Below the pieces are notes generated by a model. It saw only the letters and a program-made list of their open reading frames with translations, ran no database searches and was not told where the DNA came from. Source: an uncultured Winogradskyella sp. (GTDB lineage Bacteria > Bacteroidota > Bacteroidia > Flavobacteriales > Flavobacteriaceae). From it: 64,000 bases of DNA. Shown piece by piece: positions 58,064 through 64,000 of the stretch (position 1 is the stretch's first letter; every line of letters begins with the position of its first letter). The stretch lies in the NCBI RefSeq assembly GCF_947501905.1, contig NZ_CANMXL010000003.1:496001-560000 (forward strand), written 5' to 3'. Both the position numbers and the translations under genes were made by a program.

Positions 58064-59164
58064 ATGAAAATTGGAGTTCCAAAAGAAATCAAAAACAATG
58101 AAAGCCGAGTTGGTATGACACCAGCTGGCGTTTTCGAATTAATACGTAAAAATCATACCGTATTTGTACAAAAAGATGCTGGATTCGGCAGTGGTTTTTT
58201 TGACCAAGACTATAAAGATGTTGGCGCTATTATTTTAGATACTATCGAAGAAGTTTACGCTTCAAGTAAAATGATAGTTAAGGTTAAGGAACCTATTGCT
58301 GAAGAATATCCACTCATAAAATCGCATCATGTGGTGTTTACATATTTTCACTTTGCTTCTAGTGAACCTCTAACAAAAGCGATGCTTAAGAGTAAAGCCG
58401 TTTGTATTGCGTACGAGACTGTTGAAGAAGCGGATGGATCATTACCATTATTAACGCCAATGTCAGAAGTTGCTGGTCGCATGGCTATACAACAAGGTGC
58501 TAAATATCTAGAAAAACCAATTAAAGGCCGTGGTGTACTATTAGGCGGAGTTCCCGGAGTACCGCCAGGTAAAGTATTAGTTCTAGGCGCAGGTACTGTT
58601 GGTATACAAGCGGCAAAAATGGCAGCTGGTTTGGGTGCACATGTGACGATAATGGATATTAACATGAAGCAATTACGTTATGTCAATGATGTAATGCCAA
58701 ATCACGTAGTTACAGAATTCTCTAGCGCATATAACATCAAAAAGCGCATTAAAAATCATGATTTAATAATTGGTGGTGTACTTATAAAAGGAGCTAAAGC
58801 ACCAAAACTTATTACCAAAGATATGCTAAAAGACATGCGTCCAGGAACTGTAATTGTAGATGTAGCTGTAGACCAAGGCGGTTGCATTGAGACTACAAAA
58901 CCGACCACACACGAAGACCCAACTTATATCATTGATGATGTGGTGCATTATTGTGTGGCGAATATGCCAGGTGCTGTGCCTTACACATCTACTTTGGCAT
59001 TGACAAATGTAACATTGCCATATGTGCTACGATTAGCGAATCAAGGATGGGAAAAAGCATGTGCTAAAGATTTGGCTTTAAGAAAAGGACTTAATATCGT
59101 TAACGGTAAAATTGTTTACGAAGAAATTGCTGAAGCTTTTAATTGGTCAGTTGAGGCAATGTAA
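58064..59164 (+). CDS. ald: Alanine dehydrogenase
   Basis: NAD-dependent interconversion of alanine and pyruvate; 366 residues. Starts MKIGVPKEIKNNESRVGMTP; catalytic Lys75 (VKVKEP) and His96 (TYFHFASS) align with the known active-site residues Lys75 and His96 of Mycobacterium tuberculosis Ald. The NAD-binding loop is VLGAGTVGIQAAKMAAGLGA (near 171-190). VHYCVANMPGAVPYTST is conserved. A palindrome upstream suggests control by an amino-acid-responsive regulator. Confidence 0.96.
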   Translation: MKIGVPKEIKNNESRVGMTPAGVFELIRKNHTVFVQKDAGFGSGFFDQDYKDVGAIILDTIEEVYASSKMIVKVKEPIAEEYPLIKSHHVVFTYFHFASSEPLTKAMLKSKAVCIAYETVEEADGSLPLLTPMSEVAGRMAIQQGAKYLEKPIKGRGVLLGGVPGVPPGKVLVLGAGTVGIQAAKMAAGLGAHVTIMDINMKQLRYVNDVMPNHVVTEFSSAYNIKKRIKNHDLIIGGVLIKGAKAPKLITKDMLKDMRPGTVIVDVAVDQGGCIETTKPTTHEDPTYIIDDVVHYCVANMPGAVPYTSTLALTNVTLPYVLRLANQGWEKACAKDLALRKGLNIVNGKIVYEEIAEAFNWSVEAM

Positions 59165-59256
59165 ATCGACAAATACTGACAAAATTTCTTAACATGGATT
59201 TGGCGTACTTTTTGCTTTAAATATTATAACTTTATAAATCAAAAAAGGATAAAATT

Positions 59257-59952
59257 ATGTTTGGATATTATATTTTAATAGGCGCAATAGCACTTGTAAG
59301 TTGGTTAGTTAGTAACAAACTAAAACAAAAGTTTGCGTTTTATTCTAAACGACAACTTCAAAACGGAATGTCAGGTCGTGAAATTGCAGAAAAGATGCTC
59401 TCTGACAATGGTATTTATGATGTTGAGGTGATTTCGGTAAGAGGTCAACTAACAGATCATTACAATCCAAAAAACAAAACAGTAAATCTAAGTGAAGCAG
59501 TATATAATCAACGTAATGCAGCTGCAGCCGCTGTTGCAGCACATGAAGTTGGTCACGCCGTGCAACATGCACAAGCTTATAGTGCTTTAGAAATGCGCTC
59601 TGCTTTAGTGCCAATAGTTAGTGTAACTTCAGGCATGTCTCAATGGCTTGTTATCGGCGGTTTAATTATGGGTGCTGCCGCAGGTGTTGGTATGGGTTAT
59701 TGGGTTGCTGTTGCTGGTTTAGTTTTTATGGGCGCAGCAACATTGTTTAGTTTTATAACACTACCAGTAGAATATGACGCCAGTAATCGTGCATTGGCTT
59801 GGTTAAAGAATAAAAACATGGTTTCTCAGCAGGAATATGAAGGCGCTGAAGATGCACTTAAATGGGCTGCAAGAACATATTTAGTAGCTGCAATAGGAGC
59901 TTTAGCTTCCTTATTGTATTGGGCACTTCAAGTTTTTGGTGAAAGAGATTAA
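59257..59952 (+). CDS. Membrane zinc metallopeptidase (YugP family)
   Basis: A 231-residue membrane protein with an N-terminal helix, the zinc motif HEVGH (96-100) in AAVAAHEVGHAVQHA, and two or three C-terminal helices. The segment VNLSEAVYNQRNAAAAAVAA is typical of YugP. Substrate unknown. It is a single transcript ending at a strong terminator (59973). Confidence 0.88.
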   Translation: MFGYYILIGAIALVSWLVSNKLKQKFAFYSKRQLQNGMSGREIAEKMLSDNGIYDVEVISVRGQLTDHYNPKNKTVNLSEAVYNQRNAAAAAVAAHEVGHAVQHAQAYSALEMRSALVPIVSVTSGMSQWLVIGGLIMGAAAGVGMGYWVAVAGLVFMGAATLFSFITLPVEYDASNRALAWLKNKNMVSQQEYEGAEDALKWAARTYLVAAIGALASLLYWALQVFGERD

Positions 59953-59972
59953 TTAGAATAATAGTAATGGAG

Positions 59973-60000
59973 AAGCTCTGAGAAATCAGAGCTTTTTTTG
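59973..60000 (+). terminator. Terminator after the YugP-type gene
   Basis: AAGCTCTGA-GAAA-TCAGAGCTT, 9-bp stem with GNRA tetraloop, then TTTTT. Nearly the same hairpin recurs at 60781. Confidence 0.92.
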
Positions 60001-60049
60001 TTTCTGCCTGAGAAAAAAACTTACATTTAGGAAAAATTAATCAATTATT

Positions 60050-60757
60050 ATGGACGATCAAATTCAAGGACCAATTTTAGTTGGCCATTTAGAAGACACT
60101 GAAAAAGCAACTTTTTATCGTAAAACATACATGCATGTGGCTTGGGCTGTTCTCGCATTTACGTTTCTCGAATACATATTTATTGGCTTTTTTGAAGAGA
60201 CGGTAGTTTCTTTGATTAACCTCATGTTTGCTAATAGCTTTTCTTGGTTAATAGTTTTAGGTCTTTTCTGGGTAGGAAGTTCTATGGCAGATAAACTAGC
60301 ACATCATGAGTCCAAACAAACACAATACATGGGTTTAGGTTTATATGTGTTATTAGAAGCTATTATCTTTTTGCCTTTGATTTATTATGCAGCATATTCT
60401 TCAACGGGTCCAGAAATGTTGACTCAAGCAGTTATTATAACGCTTTGCCTTTTTGGAGGTTTAACAGCTGTTGTGTTTATGACTAACAAAGACTTCTCGT
60501 TTTTAAAAACAGGATTAGTGATTGCTAGTTTTATTGCTATCGGATTAATTGTCGCAGGTAGCCTTTTTGGGTTTAATTTAGGATTATGGTTCTCAATGGC
60601 AATGGTAGTTTTTGCTGGTGCAGCTATATTATATCAAACTTCAAAAGTGAAGTATGAATATACCAAAGACCAATATGTTGGTGCGGCTTTAGGTATTTTT
60701 GCTGCAGTAATGTTGCTATTTTGGTATATACTGCAGATTTTTATGTCACGAGACTAA
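60050..60757 (+). CDS. Bax inhibitor-1 family membrane protein
   Basis: A 235-residue protein with seven predicted helices (for example ISFLVWAVLAFTFLEYIF-like segment at 25-45, and FVWVGSSMAD-like loop) and the family pattern QYMGLGLYVLLEAIIFLPL, TNKDFSFLKTGLVIASFIAI and YVGAALGIFAAVMLLFWYIL. Bacterial BI-1 proteins (YccA, YetJ) are calcium-leak channels or protease modulators. Segments quoted with '-like' are approximate. Followed by a terminator of the same design as the gene before. Confidence 0.85.
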   Translation: MDDQIQGPILVGHLEDTEKATFYRKTYMHVAWAVLAFTFLEYIFIGFFEETVVSLINLMFANSFSWLIVLGLFWVGSSMADKLAHHESKQTQYMGLGLYVLLEAIIFLPLIYYAAYSSTGPEMLTQAVIITLCLFGGLTAVVFMTNKDFSFLKTGLVIASFIAIGLIVAGSLFGFNLGLWFSMAMVVFAGAAILYQTSKVKYEYTKDQYVGAALGIFAAVMLLFWYILQIFMSRD

Positions 60758-60780
60758 GCGTTATAAATAGATATAAAGAA

Positions 60781-60810
60781 AAAGCTCTGAGGAATCAGAG
60801 CTTTTTTTGT
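60781..60810. terminator. Terminator between the BI-1 gene and the convergent lrp gene
   Basis: AAAGCTCTGA-GGAA-TCAGAGCTTT, 10-bp stem, then TTTTTG. It is preceded by AAAAA, so it may serve both strands. The core is the same as in the terminator at 59973. Confidence 0.92.
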
Positions 60811-60813
60811 ACA

Positions 60814-61284
60814 TTATATTTTAATCTGCCGATCTATTTGCTGTTGAAGTGAAATAAAAGTTTCCGTTCTTGAAACTCCAGTGATACTTTGTATTTGGGT
60901 ATTTAAAACATACATTAAGTGTTCATTGTCTTTAGCAAGAATTTTAATGAATATACTCCAATGTCCTGTAGTGTAATGACATTCTATAACCTCTGGAATA
61001 CGTTTTAGCTGCTTCACAGCTTCAGGATTACTCACAGCTTTGTCTAAGTAAACACCAACAAATGCCATGGTCGTATAACCTAACACTTTTGGATTAACAA
61101 TAAACTTTGAACCCGCTAAAAGACCAGACTTTTCTAGCTTTCTGAGACGCTGGTGAATTGCTGCTCCAGAAATACCAACATTTCTAGCAATTTCTAGAAT
61201 AGGAGTTCTTGCATCTTCCATTAAGGCACGAAGTATCTTTTTGTCAATACCATCTATAAAAATGCCTTTATCGTTAATCTTCAT
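60814..61284 (-). CDS. Lrp/AsnC family transcriptional regulator
   Basis: A 156-residue feast/famine regulator. N-terminal helix-turn-helix (EIARNVGISGAAIHQRLRKL, residues 30-49) and C-terminal RAM ligand-binding domain (VLGYTTMAFVGVYLDKAVS, VIECHYTTGHWSIFIKILAK, VSRTETFISLQQ). It is 63 bases downstream of the saccharopine dehydrogenase-family gene on the same strand and 1.6 kb from ald, so an amino-acid ligand such as lysine or alanine is a fair guess. Confidence 0.93.
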   Translation of the reverse strand: MKINDKGIFIDGIDKKILRALMEDARTPILEIARNVGISGAAIHQRLRKLEKSGLLAGSKFIVNPKVLGYTTMAFVGVYLDKAVSNPEAVKQLKRIPEVIECHYTTGHWSIFIKILAKDNEHLMYVLNTQIQSITGVSRTETFISLQQQIDRQIKI

Positions 61285-61347
61285 CTTGTATTTGCTTTAA
61301 GATTGAAAGCTAAAAGTACTAAAAGTATCAGAATATGTAACCTCAGT

Positions 61348-62712
61348 TCAGATGTTTAATGGATTATAGCCTAAATATTCTACATCTTTTTCAGAAAATG
61401 CAATACCATAATCTTTAAGCTCTTCAAGAATTGGATTGTAAACTTCTTTGGTTATTGGTATTTGTACCCCAGGTGTTTTAATCTTTCCATTAAGTATGGC
61501 TAATGTTGCTATGGCTACTGGAAGCCCAACAGTTTTTGCCATAGCTGTATAAGTTTGGTCTTCGCCTATAGTTACCATAGTTGCATCAATTTGATGTTGC
61601 TCACCATTAAGCTCATAACCAAATTTATGATACATCACAATCATATCTTTATCGTCTTCATCTAAAGCCCAACTATCCATCAATATTTTCTGAAGTATTT
61701 GCGCTGGTGTAGCTTTCTTTAGAGTTACCATTTTTTTATTACTAAAAATATCTAACTCTAAAAACTTATCCCAAACAATATCATCTTGATCAATCTTAAG
61801 GGCATGTCTAAATTTTAATTCAACAGAATCGGTAGGACTATATGGCAAAAATGCATTTATAAAATCGCGATAACTCATATTTTCGCTATCATCAATAGTG
61901 TAACTGTCATCTGTCATTCCTAATTGAACAAAAACATTCCATGCACGACTAAAGCCTACGCGGCGCATTGTACCACGATATAGAGTTTTTACATAGTCTA
62001 ATCCATATACGTGCTGATACTTTAAAGAATCTCGGTTAGCATAAGCTTCAAAACGCCCGTAATTATCAATCTCTAAAAATTCTGTACGTCTAAACAAGCG
62101 ATTATAAGGAATGTATTTAAACTGGTTTTCTTGTAAAAATTTCGCAGCACCACCTTGTCCAGCAGTAACAACATTTCTTGGATTCCAGGTAAATTTGTAG
62201 TTCCAAAGATTATTATCACTTTCTGGAGCAACAAGTCCGCCTGTAAAGGATTCAAACAAAATCATCTTACCTCCATTATCCCTTATACGGTCAATAACAT
62301 GCATCGCACTCATGTGATCAATACCTGGGTCAACACCAATTTCATTCATAAAGACCAAATTATTAGCTTTAGCGTCTTCATTTAAGTCTTGCATCTCTTT
62401 ACTTACATAAGATGCCGTTACCATATGTTTTTTATAGGCAATACAATCTTTTGCAGCTTCAATATGAAAACGCGCGGGTAGCATAGATACTACGATATCA
62501 GCATTTTTTATGGCTTCAGTTCGCGATTCAGTATTAAAAACATCTAAGTGAATAACAGCTACATTATCGTGATTACCTGCTAGTTTTTTTGCGTTTTCAA
62601 CATTAAGGTCTCCAATTGTAACATGAAGATTTTCTGCATTAGACTTGTCTAATAAGTATTTGATGAGGTATGATGAAGACTTTCCTGCTCCGATGATTAA
62701 AATCTTTCGCAT
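61348..62712 (-). CDS. Saccharopine dehydrogenase family oxidoreductase
   Basis: A 454-residue NAD(P)-binding enzyme. N-terminal Rossmann domain with ILIIGAGKSSSYLIKYLLDK and NADIVVSMLPARFHIEAAKD; catalytic domain with NEIGVDPGIDHMSAMHVIDR, FTGGLVAPESDNNLWNYKF, GTMRRVGFSRAW and ending GLPVAIATLAILNGKIKTPG. It matches the saccharopine dehydrogenase/reductase group of lysine catabolism (or carboxynorspermidine-type relatives). The Lrp regulator directly downstream supports an amino-acid role. Confidence 0.88.
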   Translation of the reverse strand: MRKILIIGAGKSSSYLIKYLLDKSNAENLHVTIGDLNVENAKKLAGNHDNVAVIHLDVFNTESRTEAIKNADIVVSMLPARFHIEAAKDCIAYKKHMVTASYVSKEMQDLNEDAKANNLVFMNEIGVDPGIDHMSAMHVIDRIRDNGGKMILFESFTGGLVAPESDNNLWNYKFTWNPRNVVTAGQGGAAKFLQENQFKYIPYNRLFRRTEFLEIDNYGRFEAYANRDSLKYQHVYGLDYVKTLYRGTMRRVGFSRAWNVFVQLGMTDDSYTIDDSENMSYRDFINAFLPYSPTDSVELKFRHALKIDQDDIVWDKFLELDIFSNKKMVTLKKATPAQILQKILMDSWALDEDDKDMIVMYHKFGYELNGEQHQIDATMVTIGEDQTYTAMAKTVGLPVAIATLAILNGKIKTPGVQIPITKEVYNPILEELKDYGIAFSEKDVEYLGYNPLNI

Positions 62713-62728
62713 AATGGCTTTATATGAC

Positions 62729-62736
62729 TAATTTTG
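62729..62736 (+). promoter_or_regulatory. -7 promoter element for the DUF423 gene
   Basis: TAATTTTG, an exact TAnnTTTG match 58 bases before the ATG at 62795. No matching -33 element. Confidence 0.35.
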
Positions 62737-62794
62737 TTCACCACGAATGTAATAAAATAGATAAAAGGATTAACAGTATTAATTCAATTTAATT

Positions 62795-63184
62795 ATGAAC
62801 AAAAAATTATTGATTACGGGTTCTGTATTTGGAATTTTAGCTATTATTCTTGGTGCATTTGCAGCTCATGGTCTAGAAAATTTAATTGATGAAAAAGCGA
62901 TACAATCTTTTGAGACAGGTGTGCGCTATCAAATGTATCACGCTTTTTTTCTGTTGATACTTGGAAGTACATCTTTTATTAAAGAAAAAGCTAAATCCTA
63001 TATACTAATTTTGGTTAGTATTGGTGTTGTCTTCTTTTCATTTTCTATATATGTTTTAGCTACTAATAGCCTATCAGGATTTGATTTTAAGACAATAGCT
63101 TTTATTACGCCAATAGGTGGTCTACTACTTATTTTGGCTTGGTTACTATTGTTAATTAATATCTTAAAAACTAGAGTTGATTAA
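62795..63184 (+). CDS. DUF423 membrane protein (YwdK-like)
   Basis: A 129-residue inner-membrane protein with four helices. It begins LLITGSVFGILAIILGAFAA followed by HGLENLIDEKAIQSFETGVR and YQMYHAFFLLILG, the standard DUF423 layout with conserved His and Tyr. The function is unknown. Confidence 0.92.
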   Translation: MNKKLLITGSVFGILAIILGAFAAHGLENLIDEKAIQSFETGVRYQMYHAFFLLILGSTSFIKEKAKSYILILVSIGVVFFSFSIYVLATNSLSGFDFKTIAFITPIGGLLLILAWLLLLINILKTRVD

Positions 63185-63218
63185 CAGTTTAACCACCTTA
63201 TATTCTAAAATAAAGTTT

Positions 63219-63226
63219 TATTTTTG
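63219..63226 (+). promoter_or_regulatory. -7 promoter element for pckA
   Basis: TATTTTTG, an exact TAnnTTTG match 23 bases before the pckA ATG, giving a leader of about 20 bases. Confidence 0.5.
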
Positions 63227-63249
63227 CGGGATAACACAACATAATAAAT

Positions 63250-64000
63250 ATGGTAAATTCAGACCAATCTACGAAAACGATTTCGTTAGAAAAGTATGGG
63301 ATTAAAAACGCTAAAGTTAATTATCAATTGTCTCCAGACCAGCTACAGTCAAGGGCTGTTGAAAATGGTCAAGGCGTAGAAACATCAAATAATACTTTAG
63401 CTGTCAACACAGGAGAGTTTACAGGACGCTCTCCGCAAGATCGTTTTATTGTAAAAGATGATATTACAAAAGACCGTGTTTGGTGGGGTGATATCAATAT
63501 TCCTTTCGATAGTGATAAATTTCAGAAACTTTACGATAAAGTCGTGGATTATTTATCTGAAAAAGAAGTTTATGTCAGAGATAGTTATGCATGTGCTGAC
63601 GAAGATTACAAACTAAACATAAGAGTTATTAATGAGTACCCTTGGAGTAATATGTTTGCTTATAACATGTTTTTACGCCCAACGGAAGACGAGTTAATGG
63701 ATTTTACACCAGAATGGACTGTTGTAAACGCTCCAGGTTTTATGGCAGATGCTGAGATTGATGGTACACGGCAACACAATTTTGCGATTCTAGATTTCAC
63801 AAGAAAAATTGCTCTAATAGGTGGGACAGGTTATACTGGCGAAATTAAAAAGGGTATTTTCTCTGCGCTGAATTTTATCTTACCAGTATTTAAAGATACA
63901 TTACCAATGCACTGTAGTGCAAATGTTGGTAAAGATGGCGATACTGCGATTTTCTTTGGTTTATCTGGAACAGGAAAAACAACATTATCTACGGATGCTA
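63250..64000 (+). CDS. pckA: Phosphoenolpyruvate carboxykinase (ATP), partial (3' end cut)
   Basis: Converts oxaloacetate and ATP to phosphoenolpyruvate, the first step of gluconeogenesis. The visible 250 residues begin MVNSDQSTKTISLEKYGI. They include NTGEFTGRSPQDRFIV, VYVRDSYACADEDYKLNIRV, TRQHNFAILDFTRKIALIGG, GYTGEIKKGIFSALNFILP, the oxaloacetate-binding PMHCSANVGKDGDTAIFFG and the P-loop GLSGTGKTTLS (about 237-247). The frame is open to the window edge. It is the ATP-dependent rather than the GTP-dependent type. Confidence 0.96.
   Translation, partial: MVNSDQSTKTISLEKYGIKNAKVNYQLSPDQLQSRAVENGQGVETSNNTLAVNTGEFTGRSPQDRFIVKDDITKDRVWWGDINIPFDSDKFQKLYDKVVDYLSEKEVYVRDSYACADEDYKLNIRVINEYPWSNMFAYNMFLRPTEDELMDFTPEWTVVNAPGFMADAEIDGTRQHNFAILDFTRKIALIGGTGYTGEIKKGIFSALNFILPVFKDTLPMHCSANVGKDGDTAIFFGLSGTGKTTLSTDA

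Overview
The window is a 64 kb piece of a low-GC chromosome that reads as a marine-type member of the Flavobacteriaceae (Bacteroidota). The evidence is the Bacteroidota promoter signature (TAnnTTTG at -7, sometimes with TTG about 19 bases upstream), almost no Shine-Dalgarno sites, an S46 dipeptidyl-peptidase, DUF5916, DUF3098, DUF3127 and DUF4301 proteins, a GGGP-synthase homologue, a TonB-dependent receptor behind a TPP riboswitch, and the small palindromic repeats common in flavobacterial genomes. I see no tRNA, rRNA, CRISPR array, prophage, insertion sequence or plasmid function. Nearly all of it is chromosomal core or family-level accessory sequence, densely packed, and no gap exceeds 300 bases. 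Both edges cut a gene: tsf on the left and pckA on the right.

Layout. 1-2478: ribosomal operon rplM-rpsI-rpsB-tsf on the minus strand with a clear promoter. 2563-7562: a carboxypeptidase-regulatory-domain protein, a DUF5916 outer-membrane protein and the tRNA t6A enzyme Sua5. 7599-10460: polA, which carries a dispersed repeat inside its reading frame. 10550-18233: a cyanophycin (nitrogen-storage) neighbourhood. It has a beta-aspartyl dipeptidase/asparaginase, a coupled GNAT acetyltransferase, a membrane-anchored AraC-type regulator, two tandem YceI proteins, and divergent cyanophycinase and cyanophycin synthetase. 18291-27016: Tas-like aldo-keto reductase, OmpA lipoprotein, exonuclease III, a 1147-residue predicted outer-membrane protein, a small barrel protein and glycyl-tRNA synthetase. 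27144-36705: ComF, an Ig-like lipoprotein, a nitrilase-family amidase, a serine hydrolase, methionine aminotransferase, a DPP11-type S46 peptidase, a DUF1569 protein and S-adenosylhomocysteinase.

36838-41555 is a seven-gene head-to-tail run: Sfp-type phosphopantetheinyl transferase, GGGP synthase, thiamine-binding YkoF-like protein, PnuT-type transporter, NadR-like kinase, DUF4301 and ArfB. A TPP riboswitch and its TonB-dependent receptor (41596-43971) follow. Together the receptor, the binding protein, the inner-membrane transporter and the kinase look like a complete thiamine salvage route. 43968-49959 holds a Rieske-like lipoprotein, greA, a HIT protein, a zinc-ribbon membrane protein with an orphan histidine kinase, a flavin reductase, a DUF3127 protein with an SSB-like tail, aat and tag. 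50040-57915 holds a thioredoxin-like protein, a TonB-like protein, truB-uppP-DUF3098-small ORF-ftsX, leuS and a BamE-like protein. 58064-64000 is amino-acid and central metabolism: ald, a zinc peptidase, a Bax-inhibitor-1 protein, an Lrp regulator, a saccharopine dehydrogenase-family enzyme, DUF423 and the start of pckA.

The most interesting items are the cyanophycin neighbourhood, the repeat domesticated into polA, perfect palindromes in front of aat, ald and yceI, the SSB-like tail on the DUF3127 protein, the way the thiamine genes are split around the riboswitch, and convergent gene pairs that share a 4-base double stop.
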